Below, one piece after another: positions 8,855 to 18,762 of a stretch of DNA of 64,000 bases. The first letter of the stretch is position 1. Each line of letters starts with the position of its first letter. The position numbers and the translations under genes were made by a program. This stretch comes from Bacillota bacterium (GTDB lineage Bacteria; Bacillota; Sulfobacillia; Sulfobacillales; Sulfobacillaceae): positions 1-64,000 of the forward strand of contig JAPNUR010000003.1 in the NCBI GenBank assembly GCA_026627385.1. The letters are read 5' to 3'. Under the pieces are notes generated by a model. It saw only the letters and a list, made by a program, of their open reading frames with translations, ran no database searches and was not told the DNA's origin.

Positions 8855-10057
8855 TTATCGTCGGCTTCCTGGGATAGAGGCTTCTGCCCAGCGGTTAAGT
8901 AGGCGCGATAAGGCCTGCCCTTTATCCAACCAGTTGCGCCATTGGGACCGATCCCAGCTTCCTCGCATCACCAAAGCCTCAACCAGTGCGGCGGTGACCT
9001 CATGAAATTCACGGTGTAGCGGAATGATTTGCCGGGCGTAAGAAGACGTCTGATCCATAGTAGTAAGCCCATCTAAAAGTTGTCCCAACCGGCACCCATG
9101 ATCGTTCAGCGCGGTCTTGCGGTCCGGCACGGGTCCCGCTTTTAAGGCAGCTTGGTACAGGCGATAACGCCAGAGCCGGTGGTCCGTGATGGCCAATCGA
9201 ATTTTGGTTGCCATATCGGCATCTGTGGCATCAATGATCCGTTGTCGTTCGTCGGTTGCAAGTTGAATTGCCTTGGACAGATAGGTAGTTGACCGAGCAA
9301 AGGCATCGGCTACTTCGTGCACAGCCTTCTGTTGGGCGTGCAAACGTTCGGCTACTGTGGTCAGCGCGCTCCGCTGCTCCTGGACTGCGTGCAGCGTTTG
9401 TGCCAAGGTCGGTAAGAGCGACTCGAGGGGATTCACTAAACTGGTTAACGCATCCTGAGTGCGGGTAACGGTGCTCACCATGGTTTGGTTTTCGGCTTGG
9501 ACCTGGCTCAGAGCATGGGTTGTCCGGGTGGTTGACTCGGTCACCGTCTTGAGCACTTTAAGCGCGCCGTCTGTTGCCGTCTTGGTGCGTTGGGCTAATG
9601 ACCGGACTTCTTCCGCGACGACGGCGAAACCGCGCCCAGCGTCTCCCGCATGCGCCGCTTCAATGGCCGCGTTGAGGGCTAGGAGATTGGTAGAATTGGC
9701 CACTTCCGTGACCACCTGCACCAGCTGACCAACCTCTTGCACGCGCGCGGTGAGTCCGGTTACCTGATCCACAACGTCTCCGACGGCCGCTTCTTGGGTT
9801 CCAATGGCGCTCTCCAAGAGATGAGGCAGTTGCTGCGCAGTATTGGTACGACTTGCAATCTCCCCGAGCGTTGATTGGATCTTACCAGCATTGTCTGCTA
9901 TCGCCGTCACGGCGTGCGATAGCTGCTCGGTGGCTGCAGCAATGGCATCGATTTCCTCTGCGCTATCATCCAAGCTCCACCGTGCCTCCACCAGGCTTTC
10001 GTAGGCATGAATGATTTCGTTAAGTTCTTCACTCCAAATGAGCGCACCTGAAGCCAC
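8855..10057 (-). CDS. Soluble methyl-accepting chemotaxis protein with CZB domain
   Basis: The 400-residue protein has no membrane segment. Residues about 45-290 form the MCP signalling coiled coil, with the hairpin tip [38 protein letters not shown] intact, so it can activate a CheA kinase. Residues about 290-395 contain the motifs of a chemoreceptor zinc-binding (CZB) domain: [13 protein letters not shown] and HREFHEV, supplying the expected 3His-1Cys ligand set. It is therefore a cytoplasmic receptor that probably senses zinc or an oxidant acting on the Zn-Cys site. The GTG start follows GAAAGGATGACAAGGT. It lies alone on the minus strand. No other chemotaxis genes are in the window. Confidence 0.9.
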   Translation of the reverse strand: MASGALIWSEELNEIIHAYESLVEARWSLDDSAEEIDAIAAATEQLSHAVTAIADNAGKIQSTLGEIASRTNTAQQLPHLLESAIGTQEAAVGDVVDQVTGLTARVQEVGQLVQVVTEVANSTNLLALNAAIEAAHAGDAGRGFAVVAEEVRSLAQRTKTATDGALKVLKTVTESTTRTTHALSQVQAENQTMVSTVTRTQDALTSLVNPLESLLPTLAQTLHAVQEQRSALTTVAERLHAQQKAVHEVADAFARSTTYLSKAIQLATDERQRIIDATDADMATKIRLAITDHRLWRYRLYQAALKAGPVPDRKTALNDHGCRLGQLLDGLTTMDQTSSYARQIIPLHREFHEVTAALVEALVMRGSWDRSQWRNWLDKGQALSRLLNRWAEASIPGSRR

Positions 10058-10311
10058 ACCTTGTCATCCTTTCGGTGGGAATCGTGTCGACCAGAGTCGG
10101 TTGTGACGAACTGGCCCCAATTTATTTCGGGGTCATTCGACAAATTCCTTTTCATCGAATGGGAAAATGTCCTAGAAGAACGCCGATGTTACCCGGCAGC
10201 CTTCTGAGAACGAAGGCCGTCCGGTTACACCTTGGTGAGGGTTGCCATTGCGTGAAACGGGCCCAGGGAAGGAACTGCCAGTGCGGCTCGAAAACCTGGG
10301 CCTCGTGCCAT

Positions 10312-11622
10312 TCACAGCGAGATATTCTCGCGCGTGAAGGTGACCTCCCGTTCGGTGTTTCCCCAGCGTACGGTGGTGATAGCTGGTGGCGTTTGGGCGA
10401 TTAACACCCCATGGGAAAAAACCCACCGAGGCCGCGGCATCAAACGAAGAATGTCGGCGATGGTAGACTCATGAAACACAACGATGTTGGCGGGCGCGCC
10501 TTCCTGAATGCCATATGACTCGAGCCCCATCACCGCTGCGCCAGCCGTGGTAATGCTTTGCCAAACCCAGGGAAGTTGAGCGCTACCGGTCAAATGGGCG
10601 ACGTGTGCTAGCATGGACGCGACAAACACTTGATTGCCGGTGCCGAGAGGGTACCACGGGTCGATGATAGAATCGTGACCTGCCGCAACCGTGATCCCGG
10701 CCTCAATGAGTTCCTTGACGCGCGTCATGCCCCGACGCTTGGGGTAGGTATCGAAGCGGCCTTGCAAGACAATATTGTCAAGTGGGTTGGCCACGATGTG
10801 GACACGGGTCTGAGCGAGAATGCGTATGAGTTTGTACGCATAAGCGTCGTTATAAGACCCCATGGCGGTGGTGTGGCTGGCCGTGACGCGTCCCTCTAGG
10901 TGCTGAAGGCGCGTGTGGTTGGCTACCGATTCCAGGAACCGCGAATGGTCGTCGTCGGTCTCGTCGCAATGGATGTCCACCGCCTTATTGTAACGGCGTG
11001 CCAGTTCGAACGCCAGAGCCACATCGCGCAGCCCATCTTCGCGGGTCCATTCGTAATGGGGAATCCCGCCCACGACATCCGCCCCTAAGCGCACTGCTTC
11101 CTCCAGCAACTCTGGCCCCTGGGGATAGCAATAAATGCCGTCTTGGGGGAACGCCACGATTTGCAAAGTTACCCACGGTTTTACCCGCTCTCGAAGTGAC
11201 AACAGCGCCTTAAGCGCTGTTAACTGAGGGTCTGAAACATCCACGTGGGTGCGAATGGCCAGTACACCGTGAGCAACGTGCCACCGCAAGGCTTCTTCAG
11301 CACGGGCGGCCACGTCTTGTGCCGTGAGATAGGGCTTACGTTGGCTCCAGCGCTGAATTCCTTCGATTAAGGTGCCGCTATGGTTAGGCTCGGGAAACCC
11401 TTCTGTTAAGACAGCGTCCAAGTGAATATGGGGATCGACCAAAGGGGGGCTGATCATTCCGCCCGCCGCGTCGTAAACGCGGGCATTGGGTATATCGATG
11501 CGTTCCGCGATCTGGGTAATGAGGCCATTTTCTATGCGTACGTCGACCAGTCCCTCGCGATCGGCGAGTCGTGCTGATCGTATGATCATCGGCGTTGAAA
11601 GCGGAGGCTGTTCCGTTGTCAT
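10312..11622 (-). CDS. codA: Cytosine deaminase
   Basis: This amidohydrolase converts cytosine to uracil and ammonia. The 436-residue sequence carries the metal motif DPHIHLD (near residue 63), the HCDETDD segment that places the catalytic Glu, a conserved His in SHTTAM, and AGHDSIIDPW with the metal-binding Asp. Length matches the family (about 430). The start overlaps the stop of the upstream permease by four bases (ATGA), so the two are one operon. Cytosine is the most likely substrate, but CodA-like enzymes can act on isoguanine or creatinine; the neighbouring uracil catabolic genes favour cytosine. Confidence 0.9.
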   Translation of the reverse strand: MTTEQPPLSTPMIIRSARLADREGLVDVRIENGLITQIAERIDIPNARVYDAAGGMISPPLVDPHIHLDAVLTEGFPEPNHSGTLIEGIQRWSQRKPYLTAQDVAARAEEALRWHVAHGVLAIRTHVDVSDPQLTALKALLSLRERVKPWVTLQIVAFPQDGIYCYPQGPELLEEAVRLGADVVGGIPHYEWTREDGLRDVALAFELARRYNKAVDIHCDETDDDHSRFLESVANHTRLQHLEGRVTASHTTAMGSYNDAYAYKLIRILAQTRVHIVANPLDNIVLQGRFDTYPKRRGMTRVKELIEAGITVAAGHDSIIDPWYPLGTGNQVFVASMLAHVAHLTGSAQLPWVWQSITTAGAAVMGLESYGIQEGAPANIVVFHESTIADILRLMPRPRWVFSHGVLIAQTPPAITTVRWGNTEREVTFTRENISL

Positions 11623-13061
11623 GTGTCGATCTCCTTTTCCTGAATTAATGGCACAACAGAGTTAGTGGCGGATGCAGCTTTGGCTCGCCAGGGGAGATAG
11701 ATACCCACGCTGACCACCGTGCCGGCCACTAAGCTAAAGTCTCCATGTCCGACCCAAGACGTCAACGGCCCGACAAATAACGGATAGTCGTTGACAAACA
11801 ACAACGACGCAATCAGGCCAGCCAGAAAGGCCACGAATGCTTTCCAGTTCACGCCATTTGTGTACCAATATCGCCCGTGCGGAATAAACAACTCTTTGGG
11901 TAGATAGGGACCCGGATCCAAAAAATAGTCGATCACATAGATGGCGGTCCAAGGCGTGACCCAAACAATCATAAGGCCCAAGAACGTCTCGAAGCTGGAG
12001 ACAAAGTTATACACGTAGAGTGCAAAGATACCCATCATGGCGACTAAAATCATGTCCACCACGACGGTCTTGTGGCGAGCGAGCGCGATGCCCATGGCTT
12101 GCAGTGCGAGTCCAGACGTGTAGGCGTTGAGAACGTTGGCAGAAAAAAGACCCACCATAATGATGAGAGCAAATGGGACTAAGAAGGCCGTTGGCAATGC
12201 ATGGGGTAAATCGTTGATTGGGTCCGCCATGCGAAAACTCAGTGAGAGCATGACGCCCACGATCATCACCACATTGGAGACAATGGCAAACCCCCAAAAG
12301 ACGTTTCGGATGACATCTTGAGGGCGCACTTCGCGGGGTAAATACCGGGAATATTCAGCTGAAAAATTCGCCCAGCCGTATGGGGCTGAAGAGACGACCA
12401 GCATTAAACCAATGAGCCATGAGCCCCAGACATTGCTGCCAGCTAAAGGCGCCACGTGCTGAGAAAAGCCAAAGCGAAACAGCATTCCGCGGGCTATGAG
12501 GAGGATAATCATGGCGAGAAAACCCAAGGAGAGGAATAAAGACGTGAATCGTTGCAAATAGAGGATGGTTGCGTGACCTAATAAGGACCAGAGCAGCGTG
12601 CCTGAAATCATCCAGGCGAGGCCAATTCCCGTCAGGATAGGAGCGGATGCACTGTGGCCGACAATTTTTTCGATGACGGCCACCAAGACAAGGACACCGA
12701 GGACCGTATTCACGCCTTCCCATCCGACCGCTTCAATCCAGGTCAAGAACGTGGGCAGCCAGTTACCGCGGAGTCCAAACACTGCACGGCTGGTGACCAT
12801 CGTGGACGACCCGTAACGGGGCCCGTAAAGGCTCGTCATGGCAAAAATCACAACAAAGAGGTCCATGGCGAGAATATCGAGAAGACACTGCCAAAAATTC
12901 AAACCCAAAAATGGCAAGAGACCGCCAATAACCAGATTGCCCATGGCAAAATTGGCGGCGGCCCAATTATAGAATAGGGCGCGTGGACGACCGACGCGCT
13001 CGTCGTCCTCAATAATGTCGATCCCTTTCATCTCGATATGGAAAACCTGGTTTTGCGACAC
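11619..13061 (-). CDS. codB: NCS1-family permease, probably cytosine transporter
   Basis: About 480 residues with twelve predicted hydrophobic segments and NCS1 features: GRPRALFYNWAAANFAMGNL at the N-terminus and a C-terminal PGPYLPKELFIPHGRYWYTN loop. It would import a nucleobase with a cation. I start at GTG 13061, behind GAAAGGGGTG; the open frame reaches 13187, but the extra 42 residues are polar and uncharacteristic. Overlap with codA points to cytosine, but NCS1 substrates cannot be read from sequence with certainty. It is transcribed away from the second NCS1 permease at 13465. Confidence 0.88.
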   Translation of the reverse strand: MSQNQVFHIEMKGIDIIEDDERVGRPRALFYNWAAANFAMGNLVIGGLLPFLGLNFWQCLLDILAMDLFVVIFAMTSLYGPRYGSSTMVTSRAVFGLRGNWLPTFLTWIEAVGWEGVNTVLGVLVLVAVIEKIVGHSASAPILTGIGLAWMISGTLLWSLLGHATILYLQRFTSLFLSLGFLAMIILLIARGMLFRFGFSQHVAPLAGSNVWGSWLIGLMLVVSSAPYGWANFSAEYSRYLPREVRPQDVIRNVFWGFAIVSNVVMIVGVMLSLSFRMADPINDLPHALPTAFLVPFALIIMVGLFSANVLNAYTSGLALQAMGIALARHKTVVVDMILVAMMGIFALYVYNFVSSFETFLGLMIVWVTPWTAIYVIDYFLDPGPYLPKELFIPHGRYWYTNGVNWKAFVAFLAGLIASLLFVNDYPLFVGPLTSWVGHGDFSLVAGTVVSVGIYLPWRAKAASATNSVVPLIQEKEIDT

Positions 13062-13225
13062 AACCTGACACCCCTTTCGCGTCCATTGCCGTGGCGTTTT
13101 CTCGGAACTCGTTGCTGCGATGTCGGGAAACCGCTTGTCCGACGAACACGGGTCAGAGGGACGGAATTTCTGCAGTGCGTCGAGCAACGAGCACTCTTTA
13201 TTGGCGGTTCAAAGCGGGGGTTCCT

Positions 13226-13379
13226 TTATACAAAGTCGTCATGATGGACTAAAATATTGTACAAAGTGAATAATCGCTATAAACCAAAAAATCAGACATA
13301 ATTAAAGCGTTGCCGTGAGGCAAGACTGCGATTGATCAGACTGTAAAAAACTCCTAGGACAGTTGGACAATTTGTACAA
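13226..13379. promoter_or_regulatory. Divergent control region with TTGTACAA palindromes
   Basis: The 400-base gap between codB and the uracil-type permease is AT-rich. It contains the perfect 8-base palindrome TTGTACAA twice (13257-13264 and 13372-13379), both followed by AG or AGG, and a one-mismatch copy TTATACAA at 13226-13233. Their placement before both divergent operons suggests operator sites, perhaps for the PucR regulator at 21422-22933. No decisive -35/-10 pairs were found. Confidence 0.45.
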
Positions 13380-13464
13380 AGGAAACGGCTGCCTTGACCG
13401 CCAATTCTTACTCATCCTACATCTGATGTCCAACGCAGTGCATCTGGATGCAAGGAGGCATGGT

Positions 13465-14934
13465 ATGGTTGCTGATATTGAAAACCCGGACTTAATTCGC
13501 TATAACCGGGATATTGCGCCAACCCAAGACACGCAGAAGAACTGGACTCTCTATAATTACCTCAGCCTTTGGATTGGCATGTCGCACAACATTCCCACGT
13601 ATCTGATGGCAGGGGGCTTTATTGCCCTCGGTATGAGCTGGTGGCAAGCCATTTTAACGGTGCTAGTGGGAAATCTCATTGTGTTGATTCCGATTTTGCT
13701 GAATTCCCACCCAGGCACCAAATACGGGATTCCTTTTCCGGTTTACGCACGGGCCTCGTTTGGCGTGGTGGGAGCTAATCTTCCGGCTCTCCTACGGGCA
13801 TTGGTGGCAGCCGGGTGGTTTGGCATTGAGACGGCCATTGGTGGTCAAGCGATTCAAACCTTTTTACTCATCCTCATTCCCGGTTGGGCCCACTTTTCGG
13901 CGTTATTCACCTTTGTCGGAATGAATCTCGGAGGCTGGATTGGGTTTCTCTTATTCTGGGCCCTAAACATCTGGATTATCTTCCACGGGATTGAAGCTGT
14001 ACGCCGCTTTGAAGCATGGGCAGGACCTTCGGTGCTGGCGTTAGGCATTGGCCTACTCATTTGGGCACACACGGCAGCTCACGGGTTTGGCCCCATGTTG
14101 GCTCAACCGGCCAAGGTCCACGGGGCGGCGCTCTGGGCCATCGTGATTCCGTCGTTAACCAGCGTTGTGGGCTTTTGGTCTACCCTGTCTTTGAACATTC
14201 CCGATTTCACCCGATTTGCCCGCAGCCAGAAGGCGCAGTTTTGGGGACAGGTGTTGGGCTTACCGACCACCATGACGGTGTTCTCGGGCATCGGCGTGCT
14301 GGTCACCTCAGCCACCATTGTGGTTTTTCACCATGCTATTTCGGATCCCATTGTGCTTCTCGGCCATTTTCATAATGTGTTTCTGCTGGTGATATCCATG
14401 GCGGCAGTGGTGGTAGCCACGTTATCCGTGAATGTGGCGGCGAACGTGGTGTCTCCCGCCTACGATTTCATTCAGCTGTTTCCCAAGCGCATGACCTTTG
14501 CCCGCGGTGGGCTGCTTACCGGCATCTTGGGCATCGTCATGGTTCCTTGGCTGTTAATTTCTAATCCTCACATTTACATCTATAGCTGGCTTGACGTCTA
14601 TTCAGGATTTTTGGGACCCATTGCGGCCATTTTGATTGCTGACTACTGGGTATTCCGGCGGCAAACGTTGGCAGTCCTCGAACTTTATGAAAAAACCGGC
14701 CGCTACTTTTACCGAAACGGGGTCAATGGACTCGCCATCTGGGCGCTGGTGGCTGGCATTGTGGTGTCCTTGATTGGCAAGATCGTGCCGCCGTTGGTGT
14801 GGCTGTTTAACTATTCGTGGTTTGTGGGATTTGTCGTCTCGTTTGTGGTGTACCTGCTCTTGATGCGCGGGCGTCAACAGCCATCGGCGCTGTCAGCGGG
14901 CGTCAATGACCCGGTGGCGGCGCAAAAATCGTGA
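13465..14934 (+). CDS. NCS1-family permease, uracil/allantoin/hydantoin type
   Basis: The protein begins MVADIENPDLIRYNRDIAP and has the NCS1 N-terminal pattern NRDIAPT then W-LYNYLSLWIGMSHNIPTY; PFPVYARASFGVVGANLPAL and RFARSQ also match the allantoin/uracil/hydantoin (Mhp1-like) branch. About twelve helices in 489 residues. ATG 13465 has a perfect AAGGAGG six bases upstream, so the longer frame from 13363 is untranslated leader. It is the first gene of the reductive pyrimidine catabolic cluster and probably brings in uracil or a similar base. The substrate is inferred from context. Confidence 0.9.
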   Translation: MVADIENPDLIRYNRDIAPTQDTQKNWTLYNYLSLWIGMSHNIPTYLMAGGFIALGMSWWQAILTVLVGNLIVLIPILLNSHPGTKYGIPFPVYARASFGVVGANLPALLRALVAAGWFGIETAIGGQAIQTFLLILIPGWAHFSALFTFVGMNLGGWIGFLLFWALNIWIIFHGIEAVRRFEAWAGPSVLALGIGLLIWAHTAAHGFGPMLAQPAKVHGAALWAIVIPSLTSVVGFWSTLSLNIPDFTRFARSQKAQFWGQVLGLPTTMTVFSGIGVLVTSATIVVFHHAISDPIVLLGHFHNVFLLVISMAAVVVATLSVNVAANVVSPAYDFIQLFPKRMTFARGGLLTGILGIVMVPWLLISNPHIYIYSWLDVYSGFLGPIAAILIADYWVFRRQTLAVLELYEKTGRYFYRNGVNGLAIWALVAGIVVSLIGKIVPPLVWLFNYSWFVGFVVSFVVYLLLMRGRQQPSALSAGVNDPVAAQKS

Positions 14935-15024
14935 TCTCGCGCGCTGAAAGGGGGCGATGTCGAGGGAATAGTGACGCGGGAAGGTCGTCAAAGTGCTAAC
15001 CGTTACGAACAGGGAGGTTTCTTC

Positions 15025-15912
15025 ATGAGTCGCGTAGTGCGTGTCGGGTTAATTCAAGCAAGTCACGACGTTCCGGGAGACCGGCCGCTCGAGGAACACA
15101 AGAAGTCGGCGATTGATAAGCATGTGGGGATGATATATGAGGCTCACCAGAAGGGGGCGCAAATTGTCTGCTTGCAAGAGTTGTTTTACGGCCCCTATTT
15201 TTGTGCCGAGCAGAACCCACGGTGGTACGACCTTACCGAACCCGTTCCTGACGGTCCCACCACCCAAATGATGCAAGCGATTGCGCGGGAAACCGGGATG
15301 GTTCTCATCGTGCCTCTGTACGAGGAAGAAATCACGGGGCTTTACTACAACACGGCGGCAGTGATTGATGCGGATGGCCGGTATTTAGGCAAATACCGAA
15401 AAAATCATTTGCCGCATGTGCAGGCCGGGGAAAATCCTCACACGGGATTTTGGGAAAAGTTCTATTTCCGACCGGGGAACCTGGGTTACCCCGTGTTTGA
15501 AACAGCTGTAGGCAAGATTGGCGTCTACATTTGTTACGACCGACACTTCCCTGAGGGAGCGAGGGCCCTTGGATTAAATGGGGCGGAGATTGTCTTCAAT
15601 CCGTCCGCGACCGTTGCCGGCCTCTCCAAGTATTTGTGGAAATTGGAGCAACCCGCCCATGCCGTCGCCAATGGCTACTTCGTGGGCGCCATTAACCGGG
15701 TAGGCGTGGAAGCTCCGTGGAACATGGGCCAGTTTTACGGTGAAAGTTACTTGGTCGATCCTCGCGGACAATTTGTGGCGGTCGGGAGTGCTGACCAGTC
15801 GGAGGTTGTCATTGGCGACGCTAATCTCGACATGGTGCGCGAAGTGCGGAATCTGTGGCAGTTTTTCCGCGATCGACGTCCGGAAAGCTATGGGCGCCTT
15901 ACAGATCTCTAG
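15025..15912 (+). CDS. Beta-ureidopropionase (N-carbamoyl-beta-alanine amidohydrolase)
   Basis: A nitrilase-superfamily enzyme of 295 residues that hydrolyses N-carbamoyl-beta-alanine to beta-alanine, CO2 and ammonia, the third step of uracil breakdown. The catalytic triad is visible: Glu in CLQELFYGPY, Lys in KYRKNHLPH and Cys in GVYICYDRHFPEG. The start at ATG 15025 has AGGGAGG behind it. The frame extends to 14971 but that part is leader. Twelve bases separate it from the following aldehyde dehydrogenase, so they are likely co-transcribed. N-carbamoylputrescine amidase is a close relative, but the cluster favours ureidopropionase. Confidence 0.88.
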   Translation: MSRVVRVGLIQASHDVPGDRPLEEHKKSAIDKHVGMIYEAHQKGAQIVCLQELFYGPYFCAEQNPRWYDLTEPVPDGPTTQMMQAIARETGMVLIVPLYEEEITGLYYNTAAVIDADGRYLGKYRKNHLPHVQAGENPHTGFWEKFYFRPGNLGYPVFETAVGKIGVYICYDRHFPEGARALGLNGAEIVFNPSATVAGLSKYLWKLEQPAHAVANGYFVGAINRVGVEAPWNMGQFYGESYLVDPRGQFVAVGSADQSEVVIGDANLDMVREVRNLWQFFRDRRPESYGRLTDL

Positions 15913-15924
15913 GGGGGATAGCGC

Positions 15925-17385
15925 GTGGAGCTGCGGCAGTACATTGGGGGGGCGTGGATTCCGGGTTCCGGTGCCTTGGTGAACGATGTGAATCCGAGCC
16001 ATCCTAGCGAGGCGGTTGCGCATTTTTACTCGGCCACGCCAGAGGACGTGCAGGCTGCCGTGGCGTCCGCCGCTGAAGCCTTTCCCGAGTGGGCTAACAC
16101 ACCGGCTCCGGCCCGGGGGCGCATCTTGGCCCGTTTTCATCAACAGCTGCTTGATCATCAGGAGGAATACGTGCGCCTGATGATGGTGGAACAAGGTAAA
16201 ACCCGTCCCGAAGCGGAAGGCGAATTTCAAAAAGGCGTCAATCTGGTGGAATTCTTTGCGGGGGAAGGCTTTCGCTTGAACGGCGAGACAATTCCATCCG
16301 AAGTGGCGCGGACGATGACGTATACCCTACGGGTGCCGTTGGGGGTTGTGGCGGTGATTACGCCGTGGAACTTTCCCTTTGCTATTCCCTTGTGGAAAAT
16401 ATCGCCAGCATTGGTGGCGGGCAATACCGTAGTGTTTAAGCCTGCCACCTACACCCCCTGGATCGGCGTGAGAATCGTCGAGGATTTACTGGAGGCCGGC
16501 CTCCCGCCGCGGGCGATATCCCTTATTCTCGGTGCGGGAGGCGAGGCCGGAGAAGCGCTAGTCAGTGACCGACGGATTCGTGCGCTCTCGTTTACCGGAT
16601 CTAACGCGGTGGGTGCTCGCTTGCAGCAGCTGTTGGTCGGCCGATCGGTCAAGGTGACCATGGAAATGGGTGGGAAAAATGCGGTTGTGGTGGCGCCTTC
16701 GGCTGACTTGGACTTGGCGGCGCAAGGTGTTGTCCAAGGGGCCTTTGGCGCTGCCGGACAACGATGCACCGCCACGAGTCGCGTGCTCGTTCACGAAGCG
16801 ATCTTGGCCGAGTTTACTCAGCGCCTCAGCGTGAGAACGCGTGCACTCGCGGTGGGGCCGAGCGAGCGCGATGGGATTACGGTAGGGCCTCTCATTTCTG
16901 AGGAGCAACTGAAACGCTGCCTAGAGTACGTGCAGGATGCCGTTCACCGCGGTGCGGCGGTCATTGTTGGCGGTGACAGAGGACCTGAGCCGGGATTTTT
17001 TATGCAGCCGACAATATTGGACAGGGTGACGGACTCTATGCCGGTGGCTAGCGAAGAGATCTTTGGACCGGTTTTAGCGTTGATGCCGTACCGCACGCTG
17101 GACGAAGCCATCAGGCGCACCAATCACGTGCCTTACGGACTTTCTGCATCGATTTACACGCGTGACTTGGCTGAGTCCCACCAGTTTATCCACGGCGTCG
17201 ATGTGGGCATGGTGCACGTGAATAATCCCACGATTGGTGGCGAAGCCCAATTGCCTTTCGGGGGAGTCAAAGCCTCAGGGCTAGGACCGCGGGAAATGGG
17301 GCATGAAGGAACCTTGTTCTTCACCGAAGTCAAAACCGTGTTTATGGACTACAGCGGGACTCCCCGAATCGGCAACTTTTACTAG
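15925..17385 (+). CDS. NAD(P)-dependent aldehyde dehydrogenase
   Basis: A 486-residue ALDH with the catalytic Cys in GAAGQRCTATSR, the general base Glu in VTMEMGGKNAV and the substrate-tunnel PWNFPFAIP motif. It most resembles succinate- or alpha-ketoglutarate-semialdehyde dehydrogenases and would oxidise a small carboxylated aldehyde in the cytoplasm. Position inside the pyrimidine cluster suggests malonate semialdehyde or a related product, but a CoA-dependent enzyme for that job is also present at 24413, so the true substrate is unclear. GTG 15925 follows GGGGGATAG. Fourteen bases separate it from preT. Confidence 0.85.
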   Translation: MELRQYIGGAWIPGSGALVNDVNPSHPSEAVAHFYSATPEDVQAAVASAAEAFPEWANTPAPARGRILARFHQQLLDHQEEYVRLMMVEQGKTRPEAEGEFQKGVNLVEFFAGEGFRLNGETIPSEVARTMTYTLRVPLGVVAVITPWNFPFAIPLWKISPALVAGNTVVFKPATYTPWIGVRIVEDLLEAGLPPRAISLILGAGGEAGEALVSDRRIRALSFTGSNAVGARLQQLLVGRSVKVTMEMGGKNAVVVAPSADLDLAAQGVVQGAFGAAGQRCTATSRVLVHEAILAEFTQRLSVRTRALAVGPSERDGITVGPLISEEQLKRCLEYVQDAVHRGAAVIVGGDRGPEPGFFMQPTILDRVTDSMPVASEEIFGPVLALMPYRTLDEAIRRTNHVPYGLSASIYTRDLAESHQFIHGVDVGMVHVNNPTIGGEAQLPFGGVKASGLGPREMGHEGTLFFTEVKTVFMDYSGTPRIGNFY

Positions 17386-17399
17386 AAAGGGTGATTTCG

Positions 17400-18731
17400 A
17401 TGGCGGTAAAGCTTGAGCCACATCCGAATTTTGCAGAAGTCGTTCCTCCTTTTACCGCACGGGAGGCAGAAGAAGAAGCGCTCCGCTGCTACTATTGCTA
17501 TAATGCCCCGTGTACCAAGGCCTGCCCAACCAACATTGATATTCCGCGCTTCATTCATCAGATTACGACCGGCAATCTCTTAGCCTCGGCGCGGACAATC
17601 CTTGATGCCAATATCCTGGGCGCCACCTGTGCGCGCATTTGTCCGACGGAAGCGCTGTGCGAAGGGCATTGTGTCCGTGCGCACGAAAGCCGCCCCGTCA
17701 GTATCGGGCGGTTGCAGCGGGTGGCCATGGATTTTGCGATGGACCATGGGGTGCCGACGTTGCCGCCCCGCCCCCAACAAGGATCGGGGCGTGTGGCGAT
17801 TATTGGAGCGGGACCAGCGGGCTTGGGCGCGGCCAGCGAGTTGCTCCGTTTGGGGTACACCGTCGATATTTTCGATCGCCGGGAAGAGGGAGGAGGTCTC
17901 GACACTTACGGCATTGTGTCCTACCGGGAGCCCGTCGCCGTTAGCCTCTTTGAAGTCGATCTGGTGCGCCGGCTGGGAGCGACCTTTCACTTTGGAGAAG
18001 AGGTAGACCACACCCGCCTCCAGGCGTTAAAGAGCCAGTACGATGCTGTGGTGGTGGCGATAGGCCTGGGTAAGGTGCCGCGCTTAGGGATTCCTGGCGA
18101 GGACCTGCCAGGGGTCTTTGATGCATTGGATCTCATTGAGGCCACCAAAGTGGGCGATTTGAGCACGGTCACGGTAGGACCGCGCGTGGCAGTAATTGGA
18201 GCGGGCAATACCGCAGTCGATGCGGCGACCTGTGCCAAGCGGCTGGGGGCTGAAGAGGTGACCATTATCTACCGGCGTGGAGAAGAGGCGATGTCGGCCT
18301 ACCAATACGAATATGAATTTGCCAAACAGGATGGTATTCACTACCGGTGGTGGAGCCAACCGCTGGCGGTGGTGGGCCATGATCGGGTGGAGGGATTAAT
18401 ACTGCAGCGGACCACCGTCGACGGCGATGTGGGTTCGCGCAGAGCGCGGGTTCGTCCCATTGAGGGCAGTGAGTGGACCATGCCGGTTGATACCGTCATC
18501 CGTGCCATCGGCCAGGAAAAGCCCGTGGACCTGTGGGTTGCGTTAGGAGCTCAAGTGGACCACGGGCGGGTCGTTGTGAATCCCGAGACCTATGAAACCA
18601 CGGTAGCCGGTGTCTATGTTATAGGGGATTGCTTGGCCCGGCCGGGCGAGGCCACCGTGGTACAGGCGGTGGAGGATGGCAAACGCGCGGCGCGAGCGAT
18701 TCATCAGACGTTGAGCCGCACACCCGTGTAA
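17400..18731 (+). CDS. preT: NAD(P)-dependent dihydropyrimidine dehydrogenase subunit PreT
   Basis: The electron-input subunit of the bacterial dihydropyrimidine dehydrogenase. It has an N-terminal iron-sulfur region with clusters of cysteines (CYYCYNAPCTKACPTNIDIP, CARICPTEALCEGHC), a FAD-binding GAGPAGLG near residue 133 and an NAD(P)H-binding GAGNTAVDAA near 260. It passes electrons to PreA for reduction of uracil or thymine. ATG 17400 is favoured over GTG 17391 because AAAGGG sits at the right distance. PreA follows 31 bases later. Confidence 0.93.
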   Translation: MAVKLEPHPNFAEVVPPFTAREAEEEALRCYYCYNAPCTKACPTNIDIPRFIHQITTGNLLASARTILDANILGATCARICPTEALCEGHCVRAHESRPVSIGRLQRVAMDFAMDHGVPTLPPRPQQGSGRVAIIGAGPAGLGAASELLRLGYTVDIFDRREEGGGLDTYGIVSYREPVAVSLFEVDLVRRLGATFHFGEEVDHTRLQALKSQYDAVVVAIGLGKVPRLGIPGEDLPGVFDALDLIEATKVGDLSTVTVGPRVAVIGAGNTAVDAATCAKRLGAEEVTIIYRRGEEAMSAYQYEYEFAKQDGIHYRWWSQPLAVVGHDRVEGLILQRTTVDGDVGSRRARVRPIEGSEWTMPVDTVIRAIGQEKPVDLWVALGAQVDHGRVVVNPETYETTVAGVYVIGDCLARPGEATVVQAVEDGKRAARAIHQTLSRTPV

Positions 18732-18762
18732 TAACGGACGCGTTAGGTAACGGAGGGAGAAC

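Noticed and set aside
13363-13464. N-terminal extension of the uracil-type permease
   Set aside because: A perfect AAGGAGG six bases before ATG 13465 and family length favour the shorter form; the extension contains an operator-like palindrome.
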